From Nocardioides zhouii (GTDB lineage: Bacteria > Actinomycetota > Actinomycetes > Propionibacteriales > Nocardioidaceae): 64,000 nt of DNA. The stretch lies in the NCBI RefSeq assembly GCF_004137345.1, contig NZ_SDWV01000001.1:124001-188000 (forward strand), given 5' to 3'. Positions 18,801 to 27,874 of the stretch are shown one piece after another. Below the pieces are notes generated by a model, which was given only the letters and a program-made list of their open reading frames with translations, did no database searches and was not told where the DNA came from. The first letter of the stretch is position 1. Every line of letters starts with the position of its first letter. A program made the translations under genes and the position numbers.

Positions 18801-19674
18801 GTCGAACCCGTCGGTCTCGGTCGACCTCGCTGGCGCGGTGAGCACCGTGAAGCGGGTCCAGGTGAGCGCCTACCTCACCCCGGCCCCGGCCTCGCCGACC
18901 GACCTCCCGCTCGCGCAGGAGGACCCGGACTCGGGCTCGCGATTCACCGCACTGCGCCAGTTCGCCCTCGAGGCGTGCACCGCGGGCTGCGAGTCGGGCG
19001 ATGCCACGTGGACGCGGTTCTACACCTCGCCCGCGGACGCCTTCCCGAGCATGCTGCCCCGCCCGGTCGCGCCGACGCTGAACATGCGGGCGTTCGACGT
19101 GCCCGACACTCAGGCCGCCGCCGTACGCCTGGTCACGCTGGAGAACCAGTGCACCGGCCAGGCGGCGTACGCCGGCCAGCAGACGGCCAGCGCGACCGTG
19201 CTGACCGACTGCAAGGAAGGCTCCGACCGAGGCACGATCGTCCACGCCTCCGAGCTCCAGGTGTTCGGTGAGGACGCGACGCTGCCGACGCAGCCCGCCC
19301 CTCCGGGCACCGGCGGTTCAGGCACCGGCACGGGCACCGGCACCGGAACGGGCACGACCACCGGGGCCGCGGCGACGCGCATCCGGATGATCGTGAAGCG
19401 GGCCTTCCAGACCCCGCAGAAGCCGGCGCCGGTCCTCTTCCTGACCATCCGCTCCGCGGTGGAGAAGGAGGCCGGGAAGTTCATCGTGCGGATCAACAAG
19501 AAAAAGTTCAAGGTGGTCACCACCGCTGGTGGCACGGCCCGCATCAAGGTGAAGAAGTCGGTCCTGCGCAAGCGGAGCAACACCGTGCGCGTCCGGTTCG
19601 TGCCGGCCGACACCACTGCGCTGGCAGGGTCGAAGACCAGGCTGCGCCGCATCACCGTCGCCGAGAGCCGCTGA
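15898..19674 (+). CDS. Secreted M36 (fungalysin) metallopeptidase
   Basis: Extracellular zinc protease of 1258 residues. A signal peptide (SLAVASLLAISTLATIASPATA) is followed by an FTP-type propeptide (about 100-190). The zinc site is His626-Glu627-His630 in GIVGHEYTHAISNRM, with third ligand Glu654 in GAMGESWGDLVAGEY, the M36 arrangement. A discoidin-like (F5/8 type C) segment follows (NPEALIDGTEATNWGGVTEA to VDLAGAVSTVKRVQVSAY). Then come a Gly-Thr linker and a Lys/Arg-rich C-terminal domain ending TKLRLRITV-like strands that resemble the Ig-like tails of the genes at 6514-8360. It sits between glgP and glgE with no evident metabolic link to them. Confidence 0.93.
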   Translation: MTSRRRLGRTSLAVASLLAISTLATIASPATAEPETITPGKTPPDIRTFGDPVAGPSDTDERGTAVPTTVQRQAVAALGDVTARWNTLGTPASILPASGSLGAATGAPDVAARGWLRDHAALFGMSAPAVDGLELVSSQKLAQSDARAVLFRQDFGGVAPALGGLVTVGVADGKVAYVSSSLARTTSAMPAASLTPLQGWLKAAGDLSVLADVEVADITKTVSGGWTRLTVPGFAQKQQVRLRALPMADGTVRPVLEANVVNVAGAASLAFTSLVDAVTGDVLARHNKSENFVYNDVFQGTVTPTVCGKHSFELTDDLTKTISAVAVGAPVDDFVVRIVKGSTVLASGDTATNPEAVTYSAASIPSGTYSVEVCAFDAASIVVGQYAVAVSTGDTAAPGTGDLTGNPKWRYFTANPNSDGTNSVVGCWRPTAPDCTTPPGELRNVAAFGPWDTIGPLSTFTTVGNNANTHEAWLSPLTPGGLAQAPLSPTREYTEGFEDRWNNSRCDVAELVPGGNDINASVGNLFVAHNRMHDYSYYLGFTEENYNLQLDNGSRGGVGGDQEVGNAQAGAISGGSPSFLGRDNANQVTLQDGTPGITNQYLFEPIAGAFYAPCTDGGLDMGIVGHEYTHAISNRMVAGPDEGLTSEQGGAMGESWGDLVAGEYQFAHGYSNGGNVWAVGAYATGNTETAIRDYSIDQNPLNYSDYGFDTTGTEVHADGEIWNGTMWEVRQALVEKYDAQFPYADKALQLACADATAAATPRAADACPGNRRWVQLMFDAFLLQQGATSMLDARDAMIAADQMRFGGANTSTMWAAFARRGMGVDATVADADDDEPTPSFATPTGSSPTITFATTGKAKIYVGDYEARVTPVADTDPTTALGAGAAFTPGTYDMVAVSPDRGFTRWTMTVLPGGGDRTETLGDVVNLASAAAGATVLGSTEGSLNPEALIDGTEATNWGGVTEAQVDESNPSVSVDLAGAVSTVKRVQVSAYLTPAPASPTDLPLAQEDPDSGSRFTALRQFALEACTAGCESGDATWTRFYTSPADAFPSMLPRPVAPTLNMRAFDVPDTQAAAVRLVTLENQCTGQAAYAGQQTASATVLTDCKEGSDRGTIVHASELQVFGEDATLPTQPAPPGTGGSGTGTGTGTGTGTTTGAAATRIRMIVKRAFQTPQKPAPVLFLTIRSAVEKEAGKFIVRINKKKFKVVTTAGGTARIKVKKSVLRKRSNTVRVRFVPADTTALAGSKTRLRRITVAESR
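19306..19362 (+). repeat. GGCACC hexanucleotide run coding a Gly-Thr linker
   Basis: Imperfect tandem copies of GGCACC/GGCACG encode alternating Gly-Thr between the discoidin-like region and the basic C-terminal domain of the protease. Such low-complexity linkers are common in secreted actinobacterial proteins. The copy number may vary between strains. Confidence 0.8.
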
Positions 19675-19685
19675 TCCCGCACCGC

Positions 19686-19715
19686 GCCCGGGCCGTCCCA
19701 AGGGGTGGCCCGGGC
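19686..19715 (+). terminator. Terminator hairpin after the M36 protease gene
   Basis: Arms 19686-19699 and 19702-19715 can pair over 14 positions, including two G-T wobbles; the outer 9 bp (GCCCGGGCC) are perfect. It lies 12 bases after the protease stop and before glgE. There is no T-tract. Confidence 0.7.
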
Positions 19716-19760
19716 CGCGGTCGGCTTGCGCCCGGCCTACGGGTTCGCAAGTGTGGGGTC

Positions 19761-21755
19761 ATGGTTGGACGCATACCCGTGATGGATGTTTCACCTGTCG
19801 TCGACCTCGGTCGCCAATCGGCGAAGGCCACTGTCGGTGAGCCCATGCCCGTGCGCGCCGCAGTGTTCCGCGAGGGCCACGACCAGCTCGCCGCCGAGGT
19901 GGTCGCGATCGACCCGTCGGGCCGCCGGCGGACCCCGGTGCGCATGCGTCTGGAGGGCGACCAGCCCAACCGCTACGTGGCCCACGTGACGCCCGACGTC
20001 GAGGGCGAGTGGACCTTCGAGATCCACTCCTGGTCCGACCCGATCGCGACGTGGCAGCACGACGGCGGCATCAAGATCCCCGCCGGCGTCGACGTCGAGC
20101 TGATGTTCACCGAGGCGCGGCTCCTGCTCGAGCGGGTCGCCGCCACCACGGGTGACGACGCGCTCGACGCGCGCGGCGCGACCCTCGTCGCCGGGGCGAT
20201 CGCAGCGGCGTCGGACACCGAGCGTCCCGCCGGCGCGCGCCTCGCCGCCCTGCAGGACCCCGAGCTCGACGCCGTGCTGCTGGCCCACCCCCTGCGCGAG
20301 CTCGTCACGATCACCGGTCCCTTCCGCTTCCGCGCCGACCGGGTCCGCGCCCTCTTCGGCAGCTGGTACGAGTTCTTCCCGCGCTCCGAGGGAGCGACGC
20401 GCGACGAGAAGACCGGCAAGGTCATCTCCGGAAGCTTCATCACCGCCATCGAGCGCCTCGACCGGGTCGCTGAGATGGGCTTCGACGTCGTCTACCTGCC
20501 GCCCATCCACCCGATCGGCGAGCTCAACCGCAAGGGCCCCAACAACACCCTCACCCCCGGCCCCGACGACCCCGGCTCACCGTGGGCGATCGGCAGCAAG
20601 GACGGCGGCCACGACGCCATCCACCCCGAGCTCGGCACGTTCGACGACTTCGACGCGTTCGTCGAGCGGGCCCGGGAGCTCGACCTCGAGGTCGCGCTCG
20701 ACCTGGCCCTCCAGGCCGCGCCCGACCACCCGTGGGTGACCACCCACCCCCAGTTCTTCACCACGCGCGCCGACGGCACGATTGCGTACGCCGAGAACCC
20801 GCCGAAGAAGTACCAGGACATCTACCCGGTCAACTTCGACAACGACCCCTCCGGCATCTGCCGCGAGGTGCTCCGGATCGTTCGGCTGTGGATCTCCCAC
20901 GGCGTGAAGATCTTCCGCGTCGACAACCCCCACACCAAACCCCTCGCGTTCTGGGAGTGGCTGCTGGCGGAGGTACGTCGTACGGACCCCGACGTGCTGT
21001 TCCTGTCCGAGGCCTTCACCAAGCCGGCGATGATGCACGGCCTGGGCTCGGTGGGCTACCACCAGAGCTACACCTACTTCACCTGGCGCACCGGCAAGCG
21101 CGAGATCGAGGACTACCTCGTCGAGGTGTCGAGCGAGTCCGACCACCTGATGCGGCCGAACTTCTTCGTCAACACCCCCGACATCCTCCACGCCTACCTG
21201 CAGTACGGCGGCCCGGCGGCGTTCAAGGTCCGCGCGGCCCTCGCCGCCACCGGCTCGCCCAGCTGGGGCGTGTACGCCGGCTACGAGCTGTTCGAGCACG
21301 TCGCGGTGAAGCCCGGCTCGGAGGAGTACCTCGACACCGAGAAGTTCCAGATCCGGATCCGTGACTGGAAGAAGCACGACACCGAGGGCACGACGCTCGC
21401 GCCGTACCTCACCCGGCTCAACGAGATCCGTCGCCAGCACCCGGCCCTCCAGCTGCTGCGCAACATCTCGATCCACCACGCCGAGGACGACCACGTGCTG
21501 GTCTTCAGCAAGCGCCACGTCCTGCCCGACGGCCAGAGCGACACCGTCATCGTCGTGATCAACCTGGACCCCCACGGCACCCGGGAGACGATGATCCACC
21601 TCGACATGCCCGCGCTCGGCCTCGAGTGGCACGACTCCTTCGGCGCGCACGACGAGATCACCGGCGCCGACTGGAGCTGGCACCGGCACAACTACGTCCG
21701 CCTCGACCCCGGCCACGAGCCTGCCCACATCATCAGTGTCAGGAGCACGCGTTGA
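19761..21755 (+). CDS. glgE: Alpha-1,4-glucan:maltose-1-phosphate maltosyltransferase GlgE
   Basis: GH13_3 enzyme that adds maltosyl units from alpha-maltose-1-phosphate to the non-reducing end of alpha-glucan. The 664-residue length fits. The N-terminal beta domain reads [20 protein letters not shown]. In the barrel the nucleophile is Asp388 ([18 protein letters not shown]) and the general acid Glu417 ([14 protein letters not shown]). The stretch [15 protein letters not shown] is typical of GlgE. ATG at 19761 gives the family N-terminus ([12 protein letters not shown]). It is the first gene of a four-gene run in which each start overlaps the previous stop by 4 bases. In mycobacteria this pathway makes cytosolic and capsular glucan. 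Confidence 0.96.
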   Translation: MVGRIPVMDVSPVVDLGRQSAKATVGEPMPVRAAVFREGHDQLAAEVVAIDPSGRRRTPVRMRLEGDQPNRYVAHVTPDVEGEWTFEIHSWSDPIATWQHDGGIKIPAGVDVELMFTEARLLLERVAATTGDDALDARGATLVAGAIAAASDTERPAGARLAALQDPELDAVLLAHPLRELVTITGPFRFRADRVRALFGSWYEFFPRSEGATRDEKTGKVISGSFITAIERLDRVAEMGFDVVYLPPIHPIGELNRKGPNNTLTPGPDDPGSPWAIGSKDGGHDAIHPELGTFDDFDAFVERARELDLEVALDLALQAAPDHPWVTTHPQFFTTRADGTIAYAENPPKKYQDIYPVNFDNDPSGICREVLRIVRLWISHGVKIFRVDNPHTKPLAFWEWLLAEVRRTDPDVLFLSEAFTKPAMMHGLGSVGYHQSYTYFTWRTGKREIEDYLVEVSSESDHLMRPNFFVNTPDILHAYLQYGGPAAFKVRAALAATGSPSWGVYAGYELFEHVAVKPGSEEYLDTEKFQIRIRDWKKHDTEGTTLAPYLTRLNEIRRQHPALQLLRNISIHHAEDDHVLVFSKRHVLPDGQSDTVIVVINLDPHGTRETMIHLDMPALGLEWHDSFGAHDEITGADWSWHRHNYVRLDPGHEPAHIISVRSTR

Positions 21756-23533
21756 CCGACCCGTCCACCCCCGCTCATCCCACATCGGCACAGATGCCGG
21801 CGGACGCCGGCGCGGCGACCGCCGTGCTCAATGCCGAACCCGACTGGTTCCGCACTGCCGTCTTCTACGAGGTGCTGGTCCGCTCGTTCCGCGACTCCAA
21901 CGGGGACGGCACCGGCGACTTCAAGGGCCTCATCGAGAAGCTCGACTACCTCGAGTGGCTCGGCGTCGACTGCCTGTGGGTGCCGCCGTTCTTCACCTCG
22001 CCGCTGCGTGACGGCGGCTACGACGTCGCCGACTACAACAACATCCTCCCCGAGTGCGGCACCGTCGAGGACTTCCACGAGTTCCTCGACGCCTGCCACC
22101 AGCGCGGGATCCGGGTGATCATCGACTTCGTCATGAACCACACGAGTGACGCGCACCCGTGGTTCCAGGCCAGTCGCAGCGACCCCGAGGGTCCGTACGG
22201 CGACTTCTACGTCTGGTCCGACACCGACGAGCTCTACCAGGACGCGCGGGTGATCTTCGTCGACACCGAGCCGTCCAACTGGACCTACGACCAGGAGCGC
22301 GGCCAGTACTTCTGGCACCGGTTCTTCCACCACCAGCCCGACCTCAACTTCGACAACCCCCAGGTCCACGACGCGATGCTGGAGGCGATGGCCTTCTGGC
22401 TCGACATGGGCCTCGACGGGTTCCGCCTCGACGCGGTGCCCTACCTCTACGAGCGCCCGGGCACCAACGGCGAGAACCTCCCCGAGACGCACGAGTTCCT
22501 CAAGAAGTGCCGCCGCTTCGTCGATGAGAACTACCCCGGCCGCGTGCTCCTCTGCGAGGCCAACCAGTGGCCCGCCGACGTCGTCGAGTACTTCGGTCCC
22601 GAGCAGACCGAGGACGGTCGCTGGATCGGCACCGAGTGCCACATGGCGTTCCACTTCCCGGTGATGCCGCGCATCTTCATGGCCGTACGCCGCGAGTCGC
22701 GCTTCCCGATCTCGGAGATCCTCGAGCAGACGCCGGCGATCCCCGACGGCTGCCAGTGGGGCATCTTCCTGCGCAACCACGACGAGCTCACCCTCGAGAT
22801 GGTGACCGACGAGGACCGCGACTACATGTGGTCGGAGTACGCCCACGACCCACGCATGAAGGCCAACATCGGGATCCGGCGACGACTGGCCCCGCTCCTC
22901 GACAACGACGTCAACCGGATGGAGCTCTTCACCGCGCTCCTGCTCTCGCTGCCCGGCTCCCCCGTCCTCTACTACGGCGACGAGATCGGGATGGGCGACA
23001 ACATCTGGCTCGGAGACCGCGACGGCGTGCGTACGCCGATGCAGTGGACGCCCGACCGCAACGCGGGGTTCTCCTCCGCCACGCCGGGCAAGCTTCACCT
23101 GCCGGCGGTGCAGGACCCGATCTACGGCTACCAGTCCGTCAACGTCGAGGCGCAGCTGGAGAACAGCTCCTCGCTGCTGCACTGGACCCGACGGCTCGTG
23201 CACGCCCGGCGCCGCCACCCGGCCTTCGGGCTCGGCGGGTTCACCGACCTCGGCGGCTCCAACCCGAGCGTGCTGTCCTACATCCGCGAGCACGACCTGA
23301 CGGGTGACCAGGAGGGCGAGCGCGACGTGATCCTCTGCGTCAACAACCTCTCCCGCTTCCCCCAGCCGGTCGAGCTCGACCTCCGCCAGTGGGAGGGCAT
23401 GGTCCCCGTCGAGCTGCTCGGCGGCGTGCCGTTCCCGGCCATCGGCGAGCTCCCCTACCTGCTGACGCTCGGCGGCTACGGCTTCCTCTGGCTGCGGCTC
23501 ACCGAGAGCAGCGTCTCGGGGGTGGCCGGATGA
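21752..23533 (+). CDS. treS: Trehalose synthase / maltose alpha-D-glucosyltransferase TreS
   Basis: GH13_16 enzyme interconverting trehalose and maltose, which supplies maltose for Mak and GlgE. The 593-residue protein is very like mycobacterial TreS by eye: [20 protein letters not shown], the nucleophile Asp227 in [19 protein letters not shown], acid Glu269 in LCEANQWP, then [18 protein letters not shown] and [19 protein letters not shown]. The most likely start is TTG at 21752, overlapping the glgE stop (TTGA). In-frame ATG at 21794 is an alternative that would still keep the catalytic core. No Mak domain is fused to it; Mak is encoded by the next gene. Confidence 0.96.
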   Translation: MTDPSTPAHPTSAQMPADAGAATAVLNAEPDWFRTAVFYEVLVRSFRDSNGDGTGDFKGLIEKLDYLEWLGVDCLWVPPFFTSPLRDGGYDVADYNNILPECGTVEDFHEFLDACHQRGIRVIIDFVMNHTSDAHPWFQASRSDPEGPYGDFYVWSDTDELYQDARVIFVDTEPSNWTYDQERGQYFWHRFFHHQPDLNFDNPQVHDAMLEAMAFWLDMGLDGFRLDAVPYLYERPGTNGENLPETHEFLKKCRRFVDENYPGRVLLCEANQWPADVVEYFGPEQTEDGRWIGTECHMAFHFPVMPRIFMAVRRESRFPISEILEQTPAIPDGCQWGIFLRNHDELTLEMVTDEDRDYMWSEYAHDPRMKANIGIRRRLAPLLDNDVNRMELFTALLLSLPGSPVLYYGDEIGMGDNIWLGDRDGVRTPMQWTPDRNAGFSSATPGKLHLPAVQDPIYGYQSVNVEAQLENSSSLLHWTRRLVHARRRHPAFGLGGFTDLGGSNPSVLSYIREHDLTGDQEGERDVILCVNNLSRFPQPVELDLRQWEGMVPVELLGGVPFPAIGELPYLLTLGGYGFLWLRLTESSVSGVAG

Positions 23534-24951
23534 CCATCCCCCACGACCAGCTCCGCGGCTTGATCGACCACGCCCGGTGGTTCGGCGGCAAGGGTCGCGA
23601 GTGGACCCTGGCGGGCGTACGACGCGTGGGCGAGCTGCCCGACGCACCCGACGGCCTCCACGTGGCCATCGACCTCGCCGAGATCGCGTACGACGACGGG
23701 ACGACCGACTACTACCAGCTCCCGCTCGCCCTCTACGCCGAGCCGCAGGACCGCCTCTCGCACGCCTTCGTCGGCGAGTGGGACGACGAGGACCACGGCC
23801 ACGCATTCGTCTACGACGCGCTCCACGACCGAGAGTCGATGGGCCTGTGGTTGCGCGCGTTCGCCGTCGCCGAAGGCGCGAACAGTCCCGGGCTGCTGGC
23901 CTTCCACCGCCTGCCGGGGCACGAGTTCGACCTCGGAGCGCACTCCACGCTCTTCTCCGGCGAGCAGTCCAACTCCTCGGTCGCCTTCGGCGAGGACTCG
24001 CTGATGAAGGTGTTCCGCAAGGTCACCCCCGGGGTCAACCCGGACATCGCGATCCACCAGGTGCTGACCGAGGCGGGCTCCTCGCACGTCGCGGCACTGT
24101 ACGGCTGGCTGGACCTCGTCGATGACGAGGTCGGAGGCACCTACTCCACCATCCAGCTCGCGATGCTCCAGCAGTTCCTGCGCACCGCCAGCGACGGCTG
24201 GGACCTGGCCCTGGCCAGCGTGCGCAACCTGTTCGCCGAGGCCGACCTGCACGCCGACGAGGTCGGCGGCGACTTCGCCGGCGAGGCCGCCCGCCTCGGC
24301 GTGGCGCTCGCCGAGGTGCACGCCGACCTGGCGGAGCACTTCCCGGTCGAACGGCGCGACGGGGCGGCCCTCGACGCCCTGGCCGGGGCGATGGAGGGCC
24401 GGCTCGACGCCGCCCTCGACGTGGTGCCCGACCTGGCGCCGTACGCCGGCGGGCTGCGCGAGACGTTCGGTCGGCTCCGCGAGCTCGACGGGATCGACGT
24501 CCAGCAGGTCCACGGTGACTTGCACCTCGGGCAGACCCTGCGCACCGTCAAGGGCTGGAAGATCGTCGACTTCGAGGGCGAGCCGGCCAAGCCTCTCGCC
24601 GAGCGTCTCCTGCCCGACTCGGCCTGGCGCGACGTGGCCGGGATGATCCGGTCGTTCGACTACGCCCCCCGCGTCGTGGCGATGACCGGTGGCGCCAGCC
24701 TCAACCAGCAGAGAGACATCGACGCCGAGTCCGACCAGCGCGCCTACCGGGCATCGGAGTGGGCAGCGCGCAACCGCGCCGCCTTCCTCGACGCGTACAC
24801 GACACACCGGGGCCAGGACCTCGACAGCACGGCCAGCACCCTGCTGGAGGCCTACCTCGCCGACAAGGTCGTCTACGAAGCGGTCTACGAAGCACGCAAC
24901 CGCCCGGGATGGCTGTCCATCCCCCTTGCAGCGTTGGGAGACACGTCATGA
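23530..24951 (+). CDS. mak: Maltokinase Mak (Pep2)
   Basis: ATP-dependent phosphorylation of maltose to maltose-1-phosphate, the GlgE donor. The 473-residue product shows the aminoglycoside-phosphotransferase-like core: a P-loop-like [13 protein letters not shown] (about 142-154), catalytic loop [11 protein letters not shown] and metal-binding [20 protein letters not shown]. The N-terminus [13 protein letters not shown] is the Mak N-cap. The ATG overlaps the treS stop and the stop overlaps the glgB start (ATGA at both), so it is coupled to both neighbours. TreS and Mak form a complex in mycobacteria, which fits the gene order here. Confidence 0.95.
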   Translation: MTIPHDQLRGLIDHARWFGGKGREWTLAGVRRVGELPDAPDGLHVAIDLAEIAYDDGTTDYYQLPLALYAEPQDRLSHAFVGEWDDEDHGHAFVYDALHDRESMGLWLRAFAVAEGANSPGLLAFHRLPGHEFDLGAHSTLFSGEQSNSSVAFGEDSLMKVFRKVTPGVNPDIAIHQVLTEAGSSHVAALYGWLDLVDDEVGGTYSTIQLAMLQQFLRTASDGWDLALASVRNLFAEADLHADEVGGDFAGEAARLGVALAEVHADLAEHFPVERRDGAALDALAGAMEGRLDAALDVVPDLAPYAGGLRETFGRLRELDGIDVQQVHGDLHLGQTLRTVKGWKIVDFEGEPAKPLAERLLPDSAWRDVAGMIRSFDYAPRVVAMTGGASLNQQRDIDAESDQRAYRASEWAARNRAAFLDAYTTHRGQDLDSTASTLLEAYLADKVVYEAVYEARNRPGWLSIPLAALGDTS

Positions 24952-26834
24952 CCGACACGCACGCACCCGGTGAGCTCGACCTGCACCTGATCGGCGAGGG
25001 CCGCCACGAGGAGCTGTGGACCGTCCTCGGCGCCCAGGTGACTGAGACGGGCACGTCATTCCGGGTCTGGGCGCCCAACGCGCTCGAGCTCCAGGTGGCC
25101 GGCGAGTGGGCCGGCTGGGACGGCTCACGTCACCCGATGACCAGGCTCGACGGCTCGGGCGTCTGGCACGTGCACGTCGACGGCGCCGGCGTCGGCGCGC
25201 AGTACAAGTACCGCCTGCGCGGCGCCGACGGCCAGTGGGGCGACCGGGCCGACCCGCTCGCCCAGTACGCCGAGAAGCCGCCGAGCTCGGCCTCGGTGGT
25301 CTGGAAGTCGCAGCACCAGTGGGGCGACGACGCGTGGCTCGAGAAGCGGCGTACGAGCCAGCCGGTCGACGAGGCGATGTCGACCTACGAGGTGCACCTG
25401 GCGTCGTGGCGCAAGCACTACTCGGGCGAGCTCTACTCGTGGGACGAGCTTGCCGACGCGCTGGTCCCCTACGTGTCCGACCTCGGCTTCACGCACGTCG
25501 AGTTCATGCCCGTCATGCAGCACCCGTTCGGCGGGTCGTGGGGCTACCACGTCACCTCCTACTTCGCCCCCGACGCCCGCTTCGGCGACCCCGACGGCCT
25601 CAAGCGGCTCATCGACCGGCTGCACCAGGCCGGCGTCGGCGTGATCCTCGACTGGGTTCCCGGCCACTTCGCCACCGACGAGTGGGCGCTGGCGCGCTTC
25701 GACGGCACCCCGCTGTACGAGGACCCCAACCCGCAGCGCGGGTGGCACAAGGAGTGGGGCTCCCACATCTTCAACTTCGGGCGCAACGAGGTCCGCAACT
25801 TCCTCTACGCCAACGCGGTCTACTGGCTCGAGGAGTACCACGCCGACGGCCTCCGGGTCGACGGCGTCGCGTCGATGCTCTACCTCGACTACGCCCGCGA
25901 GCACGGCGAGTGGTCGCCCAACATCCACGGCGGCCGCGAGAACCTCGAGGCCGTCCAGTTCCTCCAGGAGATGAACGCGACCGTCTACAAGCGCATCCCC
26001 GGCATCGTCACGATCGCCGAGGAGTCGACCGCGTGGCCCGGCGTCACCGGCCCCACCAGCGAGGGCGGGCTCGGCTTCGGCTTCAAGTGGAACATGGGCT
26101 GGATGCACGACTCGCTCAACTACGTCGCCAAGGACCCGCTCTACCGCAGCCACCACCACGGCCAGCTGACGTTCTCCCTGGTCTACGCGTTCGCGGAGAA
26201 CTACGTCCTGCCGATCAGTCACGACGAGGTCGTCCACGGCAAGGGCTCGCTCCTGCGCAAGATGCCCGGCGACCGCTGGCAGCAGCTGGCGAACCTGCGC
26301 GCCTACCTCGCCTTCATGTGGGCGCACCCCGGCAAGCAGCTGCTCTTCATGGGCTGCGAGTTCGGCCAGGAGTCGGAGTGGGCCGAGAGCCGCGAGCTCG
26401 ACTGGTGGCTGCTCGAGCATCCGGAGCACTCCGGCGTGCACGCGATGGTGCGGGACATGAACGCCGCGTACGCCGGGTCCGGTGCGATGTGGGGCCGCGA
26501 CAACGACCCGTCGGGGTTCCAGTGGATCGACGCCAACGACGCGGGCCGCAACGTCTTCTCGTTCGTACGCCGCTCGCCGGGCGAGCCCGACGTCGTCTGT
26601 GTCGCCAACTTCGCCGGCACGCCCCACGAGGGCTACCGCCTCGGGCTGCCCTCGGCCGGCACGTGGTCGGAGGTGCTCAACACCGACGCCCAGGCCTATG
26701 CGGGCTCGGGCGTCGGCAACCTCGGGGCGATCACGGCCACCAGGGGCGACCACCACGGCCAGCCGGCGTACGCCGACATCGTGGTGCCGCCCCTGGCGAC
26801 GGTGTGGTTCCGTGCAGAGGAGACGACCTCCTGA
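24948..26834 (+). CDS. glgB: 1,4-alpha-glucan branching enzyme GlgB
   Basis: GH13_9 enzyme that makes alpha-1,6 branches in the glucan extended by GlgE. The 628-residue protein has a CBM48-type N-terminal domain (VLGAQVTETGTSFRVWAPNA) but only a short N1 region, shorter than the 730-residue form. The nucleophile is Asp305 (DGLRVDGVASMLYLDY) and the acid is Glu358 (IAEESTAWPGVT). It also has VLPISHDEVVHGKGSL and MGCEFGQESEW. It ends the coupled glgE-treS-mak-glgB run. The stop is 12 bases from the convergent cupredoxin-like gene. Confidence 0.96.
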   Translation: MTDTHAPGELDLHLIGEGRHEELWTVLGAQVTETGTSFRVWAPNALELQVAGEWAGWDGSRHPMTRLDGSGVWHVHVDGAGVGAQYKYRLRGADGQWGDRADPLAQYAEKPPSSASVVWKSQHQWGDDAWLEKRRTSQPVDEAMSTYEVHLASWRKHYSGELYSWDELADALVPYVSDLGFTHVEFMPVMQHPFGGSWGYHVTSYFAPDARFGDPDGLKRLIDRLHQAGVGVILDWVPGHFATDEWALARFDGTPLYEDPNPQRGWHKEWGSHIFNFGRNEVRNFLYANAVYWLEEYHADGLRVDGVASMLYLDYAREHGEWSPNIHGGRENLEAVQFLQEMNATVYKRIPGIVTIAEESTAWPGVTGPTSEGGLGFGFKWNMGWMHDSLNYVAKDPLYRSHHHGQLTFSLVYAFAENYVLPISHDEVVHGKGSLLRKMPGDRWQQLANLRAYLAFMWAHPGKQLLFMGCEFGQESEWAESRELDWWLLEHPEHSGVHAMVRDMNAAYAGSGAMWGRDNDPSGFQWIDANDAGRNVFSFVRRSPGEPDVVCVANFAGTPHEGYRLGLPSAGTWSEVLNTDAQAYAGSGVGNLGAITATRGDHHGQPAYADIVVPPLATVWFRAEETTS

Positions 26835-26846
26835 ACCGGGACTGAC

Positions 26847-27719
26847 CTACGTCAGGTGGATCATCTCCAGCATCCCCATGAGGGCGTGCGGCATGCCGTC
26901 CATCTTCGGGTCGGGGAAGAAGCACATGACGACGTACTGACCTGCCGGCAGGTCGTAGTCCACCGTCATGCTCCTGCCTGGGCTGAGCGAGGCCGACTCC
27001 ATGCCTCCGGGCAGTCCCCAGGGCGGCTGTCCCTCGTCACCGCTCTGGAGGTACTCCAGCACGGTGTCGGTGGTGGTGCCCTCCGCGACCTGCTGCAGGA
27101 CGAGGAAGTGCGGGACGCCCGTGTTGCCCTTGTTCTTGAACAGGAGCCTGCCCTGCGCCGGCAGGGTCGTCGAGCCGCCCCACGCGGGGCCGGTCGTGGC
27201 GAGGATCCTGCCGTCGGTGCGAGGCGTCGACGACGCGCGCTTCTCCCCACGGACGATGATCGGGTCACCCAGCACGACGCCGCGCCTGCCGATCGAGAAC
27301 GGCGTGTACGAGCCCGCCCTGGGCAGCACGACGGTGCCCGACCCGCCGCCCTCGAAGCCGCCGAGGATCTGCGTGTTGGCCAGGGCGTGCTTGAGCGCCT
27401 TGATGTCGTTCTTCGCGCCGAAGAGGCCGATGTCGGCGTTGAAGTCCTCGCCGTCGTAGCCGCGCTTGAACATCGCGATCTCCACGACGCCCTTGCCTTC
27501 GACGCTGAGCTTCACCCGGCCCGGTCGCAGGTGGTCGGCACCGGTGACCTCGATGGTCTTCCCGGTGAGGGTGGCGGTGAGGTGGGGCGTCGCTGCGCGT
27601 GACGTCGTGGGTGCGGGCGAGGCAGTCGCTCCGATCGGTGCGAGCAGGAGAGGCGTGCACGCGAGTGCGGTTGCACTCATCACGGCCACCCCTCTGCGCA
27701 GTCTGTTCACCATCTGCAT
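26847..27719 (-). CDS. Secreted cupredoxin-like protein
   Basis: The 290-residue product begins MQMVNRLRRGVAVMSATALA, a signal peptide. GAAAGG-like SD sequence (GAAAGG, about 11 bases upstream) supports the ATG at 27719 over 27713. The C-terminal half is beta-rich. It ends with YDLPAGQYVVMCFFPDPKMD, then GMPHALMGMLEM, a Cys followed by His and Met residues as in type 1 copper loops (C-x(n)-H-x(n)-M). Copper binding is inferred from this pattern. It is divergent from a gene that also encodes a cupredoxin domain, so the two may act together in copper handling or electron transfer outside the cell. Confidence 0.78.
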   Translation of the reverse strand: MQMVNRLRRGVAVMSATALACTPLLLAPIGATASPAPTTSRAATPHLTATLTGKTIEVTGADHLRPGRVKLSVEGKGVVEIAMFKRGYDGEDFNADIGLFGAKNDIKALKHALANTQILGGFEGGGSGTVVLPRAGSYTPFSIGRRGVVLGDPIIVRGEKRASSTPRTDGRILATTGPAWGGSTTLPAQGRLLFKNKGNTGVPHFLVLQQVAEGTTTDTVLEYLQSGDEGQPPWGLPGGMESASLSPGRSMTVDYDLPAGQYVVMCFFPDPKMDGMPHALMGMLEMIHLT

Positions 27720-27854
27720 GAGTGGACCAAACCTTTCTGGTGTGCTGGACGTTCCCCCGGCAACAGACCAGTAATGGCACGATCCGAGGACCCCGTCATC
27801 GGTAGTTCTGTCCATGTCCAGACCACCGCAGAAAAGGCGTGCCTTCCCCTCCGT

Positions 27855-27863
27855 GGAGGAGGA
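27855..27863 (+). promoter_or_regulatory. Shine-Dalgarno site deciding the oxidase start
   Basis: GGAGGAGG-type sequence lies about 11 bases before the ATG at 27875 and downstream of the ATG that opens the longer frame at 27839. It therefore favours 27875, which also gives a normal signal peptide. Confidence 0.7.
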
Positions 27864-27874
27864 ACATCGACGGG

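Noticed and set aside
16621..19245. Long minus-strand open frame of 874 codons antisense to the M36 protease
   Set aside because: Its residues follow the mirrored codon pattern of the GC-rich sense gene (Arg/Gly/Val/Ala-rich, no motifs). The protease has a complete catalytic site and signal peptide.
19306..19362. GGCACC run as a possible CRISPR or regulatory repeat
   Set aside because: It is in frame within the protease and codes a Gly-Thr linker; there are no spacers.
20577..23806. Several long minus-strand frames opposite glgE, treS and mak
   Set aside because: Shadows of the sense codon bias; no recognisable domain, and the sense genes are unmistakable.
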